Assembly (NCBI GenBank): GCA_026874595.1
Contig: CM049308.1
Location: 49,650,124-49,714,123 of the forward strand
From: Sipunculus nudus
Lineage: Eukaryota > Annelida > Sipuncula > Golfingiida > Sipunculidae
Length of the DNA stretch: 64,000 nucleotides
Direction of reading: 5' to 3'
The notes beneath the pieces were generated by a model. The model searched no databases. It worked only from the letters and a program-made list of their open reading frames with translations, and had not been told where the DNA came from. Numbering within the stretch: position 1 is the first letter of the stretch; each line of letters begins with the position of its first letter. Positions 13,523-24,970 of this stretch are shown here, piece after piece. A program made the position numbers and the translations under genes.

Positions 13523-13576
<54 letters not shown>
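13523..13576. repeat. (TA)n microsatellite
   Basis: Uninterrupted TA dinucleotides. Confidence 0.95.
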
Positions 13577-13577
<1 letters not shown>

Positions 13578-14035
13578 GATTAATTAAATTTGATCATGAT
13601 GTAATTTTTCACTTTTAACTTCCACCAATGTTTATATTGTATATATTGATCATAATATATATCATGATTATATTGTATGTTAAAAAGTACGTCAATCAGT
13701 ATCTTGTGCTATCTGTAGCCTTGTTGAATCCATTTGAAATAAAAGCCTTCATTTAAACTTCACTTACTTTCTCGGCGATACTTGTTGCACTGAATAAATA
13801 TGTATTAAAATGTGTATTATAAAAGGTGTATAAAATTGTATCTGTTTATTTATTTCTGTTTGAGGTTGCTTGCGTAGATGTTTTGTTTGAAGGTGTTTGT
13901 GTAAATGAGTGTACTGAAATGTATGCGCTTGATTTCTTCGAATGATTAAATTCACATTTAAGGTTTAATCTGCTAGGACTTAATATGTAGCCGTGTATAT
14001 TGTAATTGGGTATCCCAAAGAGAACGGCGGCTAGT

Positions 14036-14290
14036 TAGATGTGGCCCCGCGGATGAAATGGTGCCCCGCCGCGGCGGTTGAATGGCCAGAGTCAAGAACC
14101 AGCAGTGGCATCGTCGAGGTTGCGGCCGAAATGGTTGACCGCTGGACGCTTGTGGCCGATATGGTCGAATTGAGGCCGGCGGCCGAAATCGACCTATACC
14201 GTTTCAGTACGTATGGCCCTGCGTACGATTTTAGGCCAAGGCCGTAGTGACTGAAGGCGAAGGCGGCCTTGTAGCCAGCTTGAAGATAAA
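14036..14290 (+). promoter_or_regulatory. GC-rich CpG-bearing segment upstream of small ORF
   Basis: Local base composition changes sharply to GC-rich with many CpGs. The motif GGCCGAAAT/GGCCGATAT recurs at about 14124, 14154 and 14181. It ends at the ATG of the 82-codon ORF, so a housekeeping-type promoter or 5'UTR is the simplest reading. No TATA box is visible. Confidence 0.4.
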
Positions 14291-14539
14291 ATGGCACAAG
14301 CGGCAGTGAACGTCTTGATTTCTTGTTCACCTGGTGATATCACACAGCTTTCACAGCCAGTGTCGTCAGAGGATGGTCAGCCTCAGCTCAAACTTCTTCA
14401 AACGGCAATTCTTTCTCTCCAAACACAAGTGAACGACATGCTGACCAAGGCAGTACAAAATGAGAAAGGGAACCAATCTACATCCAACAGCAAAAACGGC
14501 ACAAGCGGAGAAACCGGTAAGAACCAACGTCCCAGATGA
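14291..14539 (+). CDS. small 82-aa protein, possibly GON7-like (KEOPS subunit)
   Basis: This is a complete intronless ORF starting MAQAAVNVLI and ending at TGA. The start context is good (A at -3, G at +4) and follows a CpG-rich segment. Residues about 1-12 could be a strand. Residues 32-56 (LKLLQTAILSLQTQVNDMLT and on) form an amphipathic helix, and the tail is polar and rich in S, N, K and G, as in an intrinsically disordered C-terminus. The helix pattern L-Q-x-x-(I/V)-N-x-(F/M)-LT resembles the conserved helix of GON7, the small disordered subunit of the KEOPS/EKC complex that makes tRNA t6A, and the length (about 80-125 aa in the family) fits. The resemblance is weak and short, and any small coiled-coil protein could match. 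I am fairly sure it is a gene and not sure what it is. Confidence 0.45.
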   Translation: MAQAAVNVLISCSPGDITQLSQPVSSEDGQPQLKLLQTAILSLQTQVNDMLTKAVQNEKGNQSTSNSKNGTSGETGKNQRPR

Positions 14540-14562
14540 AAGCTGAGCCTATACCGTATACG

Positions 14563-14698
14563 CACGATATCGTGCACACATGATGTTATACGCACGATAT
14601 CGTGTATACAGTGCACAATATACACGATATCGTGCATATAGTCATGTAATGCACACGAATTATCGTGTATATTGCTCGTTATACACACGAATATCGTG
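14563..14698. repeat. five phased CACGATATCGTG palindromes, 30-bp period
   Basis: Palindrome cores start at 14563, 14593, 14623, 14653 and 14686. The first three are exact CACGATATCGTG; the last two are CACGAATTATCGTG and CACGAATATCGTG. They begin 24 bp after the stop codon of the small ORF. Confidence 0.9.
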
Positions 14699-14739
14699 CA
14701 TGTAAAACGCTGTTCGCACGATTTTTTTTGTTAAGGTGT

Positions 14740-16980
14740 GCATTGTGTATATTGTGGTTAATATGCACGAATTTGGCTTTCTGGGGATTACATGCACGCA
14801 GTGTTATTTAGCAGTGGCGGTCCCCGCGGGGGGGGGGGGGGGGGGGGGTTTGATGTGGGAGCCACAACAATCCCTTTTTAAATTTAATGAGGGGTTCAAA
14901 ACATTATATATGTATCGATCAGCAGCATTTATTGAGTGAGCACTTGGGCTAGGTGTGTGGGTTGAGGGGGTTTGCCATGGGATCAGGGTTAAGAACGCAA
15001 CCAAGATCAATATATTTTATTTTTTTTCATAATATAACTGCACCCAGGTCCCAGATGCCAATGGTGAAGCAACATATGGTTCACTTTTTTTCGGGGGGGG
15101 GGGGGGGGATTAGGCCTAATTTATAACCTATATTGGTTATTAGTAGGCCTACAGGTTTTCATAAGGGTGGGGCTTAGCTGGGACGCACTTTTTGTAGTTT
15201 AGTTGGATTTGTAAATTAAAGTATTGCATAACGAATTATGAGGACGCAAAACCTGCGCGGAAGATATAGTGATCTGCATTTTTTTAAAATTTCATCCGTT
15301 ATTTTTGGTAATATTTTAACTGAATATTTTAAAAAATACCCTGGACATCATGGTATTGCTGTACTTGACTATAAACATAATAAACAACAACCATGCGCCC
15401 CCCCCCCCTTCCCATGATGTACGTGAGATTACAGACACCTTTAAGGGGAAACGGCACGTGGTGCACCGTCATTGCGACCTGTGACGTAACGGATCACGCT
15501 CGATAGATGGCCGAATGGTGTCAAAATAAATTTTAATAAGATCCGTTATACCGTCTCGAGATATCCTACACACACACACAGAATCGAGTGAAAACACTAA
15601 CCCTCGCTTCGCGCAGGGTTAATAGAACACGAATAAATCCAAAAGTAGTACCAGTACAGCTTGAATTCTTTTGCAGTTCTTATTTCAACCTAGTGCAGAA
15701 GATGGTACTAATAATGCCATCCCCCCTCCTTCCGCCTCCTGTGTTTACACATACAACCATATATACTGGAACGTACACACACATACATAATTATATAATA
15801 CAAACAATCCCTGACTATTTGCGAACATGTCATTTTACTTTCCTCGAAGTAAAAAACATGCAAAAATTAACTGAGATACAGCGAAGGAAGGACCAAAAGC
15901 CATAGCAATCTGGTTTGCAGCCAACAAATTGAATCTGAGTTCAACTCCATTCAAATTAATGATAAATGAATGTTAGGTCATTCCAGACCCTACATCGAAG
16001 TTGATAATGACAAACTTAATGTCATGACACAAAAGATTATATTCCTATAAAATGCAATGAGATTCTAAAGTAATTGCAGCTTACAATCAACCATCGTCAT
16101 GCACCATTTAATTGCTCCCTAATTCAGTAAAACTGCCTCGTATCACATGCTTGAATTTCATCGTACACTACATGTCATGACTACATCTAAAGAATTCAAA
16201 AGATTGAAGGATGAAGGTTATTACAAAAGAAACTCATTTCATTATTCATACATTGCTCACTTCACAAAGATAGCCGTTACCCGTTATTTTGCTCAAACGT
16301 TCTGAAAAGATCATACAAGGATTATAGTATTTCTGCGGCCAATTAATATGTAATATCACTCCACAAAATTGTGATTTATGTAACAAGGTTCCACCTACAG
16401 ATAAAGTATACTACAAATTATCAACCATGTGGAACATTTAATTTTTAATTTCTCTCTTTAGAGCAATAAGGACACATCACAATATCTACCTTCCCAAGGA
16501 AGCTAATGTTGCAATAAAACTTAAGTTCACCTTTGCTCACTATGATGAATACAACAATGGATCATGACTCCGATTAAATATTTTTGTTTGTTAATACATC
16601 ACCTAAACTGTTACTTTTACTATATACTGACAACTGATAGGCCTATTCGTTGTGGCTTGTATCAGTGTAATATATGTAAGATATTCTATAGTGTATAAGA
16701 ATAAACATGGTAAGGCATATTTAAATTATAATTCGTATGGATCACAAGATTTTGGAAATAATTGTTTTCCAAATAGGAGCAAAGGTAAGTAATACGGGTC
16801 AAATCGTAATAAATCGTTAATCGTAGGTAATTTTTTAAATAAACTGAGATTTTACATATTTGCATATACATACACTTGTATATACAAACCCATAACCGAT
16901 ATTTGCTTAGCGCCCCTTGTGGAACGGACTTGCAAGACAATTTTGAAATAATGAAGTTTAATGTAAAATAAATACTAATA
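14740..16980. other. low-complexity intergenic DNA, no gene seen
   Basis: The stretch contains G-runs at about 14829 and 15094, a C-run near 15398, and AT-rich sequence. Open frames at 15588-15905 (+) and 16686-16940 (-) have no recognisable domain. Confidence 0.4.
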
Positions 16981-17031
16981 ATTCAAAGAAGTAAATTTCC
17001 TTATGAAATAAAAATTCTTATCTTTCACTAC

Positions 17032-17121
17032 CTGTAAATTTTTCTGGTTTGAGTACCTTTCCAGTGCTTTCTCTAGCTCTGTATACGTGGGAAAAGCTGC
17101 ATCAAGTTTGATGTCCGCCAT
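17032..17121 (-). CDS. candidate first coding exon, ZSWIM3/FAR1-like N-terminus
   Basis: ATG at 17121 opens 30 codons (MADIKLDAAFPTYTELEKAL and on) ending ...KNLQ exactly at a donor CAG|GTAGTG, phase 0. 'F-x-(T/S)-Y-x-E-L-E-K-A-L-x-x-Y' resembles the start of the FAR1-like DNA-binding domain in ZSWIM3-type proteins, which are transposase-derived. No following exon could be found toward lower coordinates, so this may be a solo exon or pseudogene. The match is from family memory and short. Confidence 0.3.
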
Positions 17122-17313
17122 TCTCCAAGGATAAAAAGGTGTCGACTGTTCTTCCCGCCATAATTTGACACCAGCCCATATTTGTACCCTGCGAAACCAG
17201 TGTGTCATACACGGAAACGCGATTTGCCTTATATAGAAAATAGTAACAAACCCACGTGGGAGCTTCTGATTTGGTGGTCACACGTTAACTATCACATACT
17301 GTCGTTGGCTTTA

Positions 17314-18182
17314 TACTGTGGTTGCCTTTTTGTTCGCGAGGGTTTTAATTTCGCGATATTCGCGAATGGGAAATAATCGCGAAAATGAAACCCTCGGGAA
17401 TAATCGGCCAATTGAGAATGTCCTTCTTATTTAGTGTAATCAATACTTGTATGGTAATAGGTTAAAACAGAGAGAATTTTTTTAATAAATTACATCCTTG
17501 CAGGTATAGGGAAATGTGAGCCTTAAATTTGAACTAAAACACCTATGCTGTGTGTCCGGGCCTATCATTATATAGGAAAATATCACAAACTCATGACTTA
17601 TTCTCATTTTATAATACACACAGGTATATGGCTTTGCCAAAGATTTGATATAGGCACTTGTGACCCTCGCAAAACATTAAAAATGGAAAAATCGCGAAAT
17701 TTCAGCCTCGCGAATATGAAGCCAACCACAGTATTCGCGAGGCTGAAATTTCGCGATTTCTTCACTTTGAACATTTCGCGAGGGTTTCATTTTCTCGATT
17801 GTATCAGAAGATATGTATTCTAAGCACATCGATCAGTTCGTATTTGTATTGATTTTAAAATTAGAATGAAACCTACAATATCTCACTCATTTATAGTTCT
17901 GTCAGTAGTTTTTGATTTGTGTCACAGTCAATATATCCCTTGTGAATATTACGTGATTTACAATAATGATTGCTTTTATGCATGGGCCCGTTTCGATACC
18001 ATGCACACATAAGGTTGTTGATTAGGTTGTTTCCAGGGGTGTGATAACTAATCATCTGTTTGCAGATAATCCCCTTTTGTTCTTCTTTGTTGATGGCACA
18101 TCTTATTCCCGAGGGTTTCATATTCGCGATTATTTCTCATACAGGTGTCTGTAAAGCCCTCGCGAATAAAAAGGCAACCACA

Positions 18183-18185
<3 letters not shown>
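17314..18185. mobile_element. TIR element with TA target, Tc1/mariner-type MITE
   Basis: The left end TACTGTGGTTGCC, then TTCGCGAGGG, is mirrored at the right by CCCTCGCGAA, then GGCAACCACAGTA. The TIRs are about 30 bp with few mismatches. TA lies just outside both ends. A related inverted piece with CCAACCACAGTA near 17722 suggests a nested or rearranged copy. No transposase frame is present. Confidence 0.7.

Positions 18186-18270
<85 letters not shown>
18186..18270. repeat. (AT)n microsatellite abutting MITE end
   Basis: TA repeats begin at the TA target of the MITE and continue for about 85 bp with one C interruption. A second array lies at 18343-18402. The peptide frames here are pure Y-I repeats and are not genes. 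Confidence 0.95.
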
Positions 18271-18340
18271 TGTTCTGACATGTAAAAGTTAACACCTTAT
18301 TCACATAAGAAACAGCAAGATATGTTTCTGTCGAAAAGAT

Positions 18341-18342
<2 letters not shown>

Positions 18343-18402
<60 letters not shown>
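18343..18402. repeat. (AT)n microsatellite
   Basis: Uninterrupted AT dinucleotides. Confidence 0.95.
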
Positions 18403-18403
<1 letters not shown>

Positions 18404-19282
18404 GCCTGACTCTAAGTATTTTGTCCCTATTTTGATTGTAAATCACATATGTATAACAGTATGTATATGTGTGTGTGTGAGAGGGTGTGTGTATGTGTGT
18501 GTATGTGACCCGCGGCCTGTTTCAAGTTTTTATTAAAAAATATTAAGTGTTATTGGAATATGTTGTTCAATATGGGCCCAGAATATTGGAATAATTCTCC
18601 AAATTATCTTTATAATTGCTGCTGCCGTTCCACTGACCAGAACCCCCTTTAGTTGCCTTCTGTGACATTATTTCAAATAACAATATGTTGTAACCTCATA
18701 AAACGTACTATTCCGAACCATCTTACATAAAATAGCATATTTATTGCACATGGTATACTTTTGTCTCGCTCTCACACACACACACATGCAATTAATTAGC
18801 TACATGAACAACACTTTAATTAATATTATATTAATGATATAGTAAAGGGTGCAAGCATATGGTAGATTCTGTCAGTGGTTCCGTTAAAAGGCTTAGAGTT
18901 CAATAGATTATGGTAATCTTGATATATTGTTTTAATAATTAGTCTAAAGGTATATCAGGCATGTATTTTGTGTTTATGATAGGCACAATATCAAGATTTG
19001 ATATGTAGTAGAAACCATTTTAAAAATTTTTTTAAGTAATTGCTCAAGATTTTTTTTTTCGAAGGCAATATTATTATGTCTAATATACGGTGTGTAAGAG
19101 TGGTGTTATTTAAAACATTAAGATTTATAAATTAAGCATTAAAACAAATAACCAGTGCAACACAGATTGACATGACAGTTCAGTGTGTGAACCTCCACTG
19201 CGCATGGTGCAGTAACATATAGGGACACGCCCCCTATTGCTGCTGGCAGCCTGCCAAGCGAGCCCCGCTGTAGCCGACTAAG
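18403..19282. other. no gene seen
   Basis: AT-rich with short (GT)n and (CA)n tracts, and no splice-supported open frame. Confidence 0.4.
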
Positions 19283-19476
19283 AAGCGGATCAAGGGGAGG
19301 TGTCCGGACCCCCTTTTTTCAACCACCGCAACATGTTTTTATGGGAACATCGATTTAAGCGGACTGCCCCACCACCCCCCCCCCCCCCCCCCGGACACGG
19401 TGACCTTTTTTTAGGTGTTGCCATTAGTACTCCACGACTGAACCCCTCCTTTTTCTAAATACTGGATCCGTCCCTT
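19283..19476. mobile_element. short snap-back MITE, copy 1
   Basis: The left AGCGGATCAAGG mirrors the right ACTGGATCCGTCCCTT. The interior carries 'gtccggacccc' and 'tgaccttttttta' as in the copy at 43402-43594. A long C-run sits inside. The family is common in invertebrate genomes. Confidence 0.6.
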
Positions 19477-19861
19477 TGAGTTGTGAAAGCTTTTCCTGAA
19501 AACTTTGGTCGCGTATGCCTCTTAGCTGGATGCAGAGATAAACAACAGGCCTATATCACTGTGCCTCAAATCATCATATTCCAATATTCAAAATGTATTC
19601 CTGAAATGAAATGATATCCAAAGAAATCTGATGCAAAAAAAAATCCACGTTAAAAAAATCTAAATATATTTAATAAAAGGTTTTAAGCTAAAGACTAAAG
19701 TAGGCTAAACTTTACTCTATGTGACAGGGAACCAGACTAGCTATTACAGCGCCGCACACACGATGTTTTTAAACCAATAGCGGCGTGGTTGTAACTAAAT
19801 AAAATGAATGGTTATAATATAATGTATACGGAATTTTAACTCAAATATAAATGAAACTGTG

Positions 19862-19995
19862 ATTTTGTGTACATAGCATACAATGTATTACAAACGATAT
19901 ATTGTCGTGCATGCTATCCTCTGTGCACGACAATATCGTGCATATTGCAATACACTACGCACGACCAGTCTAGCGCCTGCGCACGAGAAAATCGT
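19862..19995. repeat. second CGTGCAT/GCACGA palindrome cluster
   Basis: It contains GTCGTGCA ... TGCACGAC inverted around 19901-19928, then AATATCGTGCAT, GCACGACC and GCGCACGAGA. Its vocabulary is the same as the phased palindromes at 14563-14698, but the spacing is irregular. Confidence 0.6.
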
Positions 19996-20860
19996 ACTTA
20001 TAGCCGGTCCCCCAGATGAACGGGTCTGATATCTACTCTCCTAGCAGGAGGGTTCCAGTCCGATATAGGCCCTAAGTCCCGAATGGACGAATCTCAGTCA
20101 GACGCCAAATGGGTTTATCAGTAATGTATGGATTCCGTTGAATTAAGACAATTGCGCGCGCTCTCTCTCTCTGTCTCTCTGTCTCTCTCTCTATATAAAT
20201 CAATAAAAATACGAAGTGTCAAGAGCTATGACCCAGGACACATTGCCCCAGAGCTAAAGGCCTGAACTTTTACTGGTTAACACTTACACAATTAAGTGAA
20301 GAGGTTTAAGTACATACAGTCATCAGCATATTGAGAATTCTCTGTGCAATTTATGGATAACTTTGTTCTAGGCCTACATGAAAATAGAAATTTATTAGCC
20401 TACTATAAACCCTATTATATTAATCATTAGCAAACCTGTGAGCTTAATTATGCAATGGTGCGGCGTCGTCCGTTGTGTGTCATGCGTGGTGCGTCGTCTG
20501 TACGTTAACCATAGCTATCTCAAAAACGGCAGGAGCTAGCATCACTAATTTTTTTGCAAATAATCAGTCATCCAAAAAACTATATCGGATTTTGTTTATT
20601 TTTTTTTCTAACTGCATTTTCTTAGATTTTATAGGGAAAAAGCTAAAAAAAGCTTTAAAAATCTTCTTCTCCGAAACTGTCCAGCCAAATTATTCACATG
20701 ATATTTCACAGAAATGATCCCTGGAACAATCTTTCTCAAGTTTGTTCGATTGGTTCCAGTTCCTAGTTTTTTGGCCAAGTTACAGCAGGTTGAACTTTGT
20801 GAACTGAGCAAAAAAACATATTAAAATTTAAATCTCAGAAACAGTTGGAGCTATCATCAC

Positions 20861-21274
20861 TAGGGCTGAAACTGGTACAAATTTTTGGACTCGAGTACCC
20901 GATAGGCATTACCCGACTCGGACTCGAGTACTCGTTACCATGGTAACGCTGTAAAGTTAAAACAGACATCCGTTTACCCATGCAAAATATGCGTAACTTT
21001 GACTTTGTGACGGCTTAACTTTATCCCAACGAAGGAATAGATATATGTCATAACAAGAGTCAAGACCTCTGTTATTGGACAAGTTGACAAGCATATGTTA
21101 AGAGCCCTATGCCAGGTTATGATAAGGAATAAATAGGCCTCCACACTGCCCGTAAATTTGCAATAATATGCAGATATGTATGTGCATGCACGAGTACTCG
21201 AGTCCAAGTTTTGGACTCGAGTACTCGGTAAGTATTACCCGGACTCGAGTACTCAAGTACTCCTTTCAGCCCTA
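20861..21274. mobile_element. hAT-type MITE with 8-bp TSD
   Basis: The TIRs are TAGGGCTGAAA and TTTCAGCCCTA, flanked by the perfect 8-bp direct repeat ATCATCAC (20853-20860, 21275-21282). Arm 1 has the empty site near 9270-9290, with one ATCATCAC in rc. The interior has inverted ACTCGAGTACTCG motifs and no transposase. Confidence 0.92.
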
Positions 21275-23137
21275 ATCATCACCATTTTTTTTGCCAATGT
21301 TGGTCACATTGGTCATATCTTAAATTGAGGTATTGGTGGCGCCACCTGCATCGGCCTTTTTGTACGGGGTCATTAGTGCCTGTATCACACTGAGGTCTAC
21401 AAAAAAATTTCTTCTCTGAAACCATATGGCCAAAATGTTTAATTTGGCACAGAAATGATCCTAGGGTAGTGCTTTCTGAAGTTTGTTCAAATGGTCTCTT
21501 TTCAGTGACTTTTGCCTAAGTTATGGGAAGCTGAATTTAGTCATATGCCATAACATCTCATTTTAGCTCAGTGGCTTTTTTTTTCTTCTCAAAAACCACT
21601 GGGCCAAATTCTTAAATCTCACACATTAATTATCCTCAGATGTTGATAATTCAAGTTTGTTCAAATGGTTTTGGTTCAGTGCTTTTTGGCTGAGTTACGG
21701 GAAGCTGAACTTAGCCAGTTTGCTGTATCTTCCTATATGAGTTATAAACCTGCAAAATGTTTTTCTACTGATGCCACTGAAGCCAGTTATTTAAATATTT
21801 TACAAGAATAATCCCTACAATAATTCTTACAATAATTGTCATTAATGGTTTCACATTAATTATTTTTGGCTGAATTATGGAGATTGAATTGAGGCATTTT
21901 ACCATATATGTTAGCTGTGTGATGCTGTTACATCTAGCCTGGCACCAGTTTATCAGCATCTATTACATCATGCCACTAGACATTTAGATTTCAGGTTATA
22001 TTTGGTTAATATTGACAAGAAAGTTTATTTCAAAGCTTTTAAAAAATTTAGATTTATGATTTAAGTTATTCATCATACCAGGCAATGTTACAATCATGGA
22101 TATTCAGCTGTCTGTGGCTATATAAAGACAACTGTACGTGGAGTTGGAGTATAAATTATTGGCATCCCTACTCAACTTTATTCAAGAATTTGCCATCAGT
22201 GAGATATATCTGTATTTTAATTTTACATTCAGTATGCATCCGTAATAATTTTACATATATTCCTGATTTCTTTTTTTTATAAAAAGTCAGCTGAAAAGCA
22301 TTTTGTATTGGAAAAAATAAATTTCAAAGTTATTTAAAGTAGGGACCACTTTTGTGTACAGATGGCAGCACTTGGTTTACCATTGGCAGATTGCTAGTGC
22401 CTTGATTTTTGCCATTAGTCAAAATAATGTCAGCTCTATAAATAGTTTTGGCACAGTGCCAGTATTGGAAGAAGTGCTGCCAGGTATAGGTCAAGAGTTC
22501 ACTCAGTGCAGTAGCTGCATTCTATTTATAGCTTTGGTAGACTGCTCACTGCACTGCATCATATTTGGCACCAAAGTTCAGCCTGAATCTATTTATAGCT
22601 TTGGCAGGCTGCCAACTGTGTTAGATTATGCAACAGGTCAAGAGTTCACTCAGTGCAGCCAGGTACAGGTCGAAAGTTCACTCAGTGTAGCCAGGTGCAG
22701 GTCAAGAGTTCACTCAGTGCAGTAGCTTGAGGCAGCAATTTGTCACAGGTCACTTGGGGGCAACTGCCTTACTCACCTAAGCCTTGTCAGCCCAGTGCAT
22801 CAAACTCTGGGGAAGTTTGCTGTATTGGACTGATACCTGTCTATGTGTCTTTGATGGTATTCTCATTTACAAGACAGGTGGTGCCACCTACACTGACTTT
22901 TGCAGTGTATGCGCCTGCTTATTTCTACAGAGGAATTTGATACATCAGCCTAAAATTGGGTATGTTTATACATATTGGGTAGCTTTGTAGTGTTCAAGAC
23001 TGGTGGCGCCACATACAATAATTTTTGCACAGTGTCCCTGCTTATTTCACAGGAGGGGTTTGACGTATCAGTCTGACATTTGGCATATGTACATATCTCT
23101 TTGTTGTATACAAGACTGGTGGTGCAAGCAACAATCA

Positions 23138-24569
23138 TTGTATCCACCAAAACAGAGTTTTGCAGATAATATGTTTTCAGTCAGATGCGGACGCTGCCGC
23201 CATCGAGGCATAGGTTTCAGGAGAACTCCTCCATAACCACTGGGCAGAATTTTTTAAAATTTGGAATTATGATTGGTCACGTGAACTGCTGCGTTCTCAT
23301 TTTTGGTTGACCTCTGACATTTCTTCTCTGCCCAGCGTCCATTTGTGTGTCTTTTTCCATCTCGGGAACCGTTTGACTGATAAGGCTAAAGATTTTGCAC
23401 AAATGTAGCTTTATAACATACACTAAAAATGATGGCGCCACCTGCAACCATTTTTGCACAGCTTCCGTCTGTTCATCTGCCTTGGGATAAAATCACTCAT
23501 ATCTTGGCAGTGGTTTGACATATCTGCCTAAAATTTTGCAGGTTTATACATCTTGGATAGCTTTCTGGATTTTGTGGCAGGTGACGCCACCTACATTTAT
23601 GTATACGCTGCAGACATTCAGGCTTTTATCTCAGGACTGGTTTGACATATCCCTCTGAAATTTTTCATGTGTATAGATCTCGCATATCTCTTAATCATAC
23701 ACAAAATTGGTGGCGCCACCTGCCACCATTTTTGCACAGCGTCCGTCTGTTCATCTGCCTTGGGATAAAAACTCATATCTCTGCATTGGTTGGACTTATC
23801 CACCTGAAATTTTGCATGTGCATACATCTTGGACAGCTTTCTTGATTTTATGACAGGTGGCGCCACATTCACGTTTAAGCTGGAGACATTTAAGCTCAAA
23901 TCTCAGGAACCGTTTGACCAGTTGGGCCAAAATTTTGCATGTGTATAGATCTCCCATAGCTTTTTACCATACGCAAAACTAGTGGCGCCACCTGCAACCA
24001 TTTATGCACAGCGTCAATCTGTTCATCTGCCTTGGGGAAAAAATCACTCGTATCTCGGCAGTAGTTTGACTTTCCACCTGAAATTTTGCAGGTTTATACA
24101 TCCTTGACAGCTTTCTTGATTTTATGACAGGTGGAGCCACCTACATTGAAATTTACGCTGCAGACATCCAAGCTCATATCTCAGGAACCATTTGACCGAT
24201 TGGGCAAACATTTTGCATGTTTATAGATCTCACATAGCTCTTTATCATTCGCAAAACTGGTGATGCCACGTGCAATCATTTTTGCACAGCATCCGTCTGT
24301 TTGTCTGCCGTGGGCTTGAATCACTCATATCTCAGTAGTGGTTTGACTTATCTGCCTAAAATTTTGAATGTTTATACATCTTGGACAGCTTTCTGGATTT
24401 TGTGGTAGGTGGCGCAACCTACATACACATTTCGGCTGCAGACATCCAGGCTATTATGCAACACACCTCACTCTATTTCCCCTTGCCACTCATTCCATGC
24501 CTCGCTTCACCTTTCCCACTCTGATTTTGACAGATACACATAGTCGCTTGTCGACTACCGATATTCTAG
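23138..24569 (+). mobile_element. family A copy 4 (inside arm 2)
   Basis: TTGTATCCACC follows A at the 5' end. The 3' end has the hairpin GTCGCTTGTCGAC, then ATTCTAG followed by T. Tandem core palindromes include one near 23710 and variants near 23858 and 23972. It is the inverted counterpart of copy 2. Confidence 0.82.
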
Positions 24570-24903
24570 TTTTTGTGTGTGTGCACCCATGCCAGAATTG
24601 CAGCAGTGATGTTTGTTTAATTGTTTCTTGTTCTAAGTGTTTAGTACTTGCATTGTTCATATACATGTTACACATGTTCTTGCATGAAAAGTAATGGTCC
24701 AGCATTGAAGCAATATAACTGGTGTAATCTCATTGCACAGTTTCGCATTAGGCCTGTAGGCCTTGTTTTTAATTTTTTAACATGTTAAACTCGGAGTATG
24801 CCTCATTATATTTTCATTAAATATCATATAAGGACTTCATCTCAAACCTATAAACAATGAACATATATAGTTCTTTTGTTTAAAAATTAATCTGTGAGTA
24901 TAT

Positions 24904-24970
24904 TAGCCACCCTCGGCGACGCAACAGGTTTCAGGTTTCTGTTGCGTTGCCGGCCCACCAAAGGGCTAAC
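24904..24970. repeat. snap-back palindrome
   Basis: TTAGCC and GGCTAA bracket an inner stem (CGGCGACGCAACAG pairing with CTGTTGCGTTGCCG, one mismatch) with an 11-base loop. It could be a remnant MITE or an RNA hairpin. No mature-RNA evidence is possible here. Confidence 0.7.

Larger units (their letters stand above)
20428..24767 (+). repeat. right arm of the large inverted duplication
   Basis: This is the reverse-complement partner of 6200-9677. It starts TAGCAAACCTGTGAGC and ends GGCCTGTAGGCCTTG. It is longer than arm 1 because of the hAT-type insertion at 20861-21274 and an expanded short tandem repeat (AGAGTTCACTCAGTGCAG and variants, 22490-22730). No transposase or other gene was recognised in either arm. 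Confidence 0.85.

Noticed and set aside
18048-18281. Frames made of repeated Tyr-Ile
   Set aside because: They are translations of (AT)n microsatellites.
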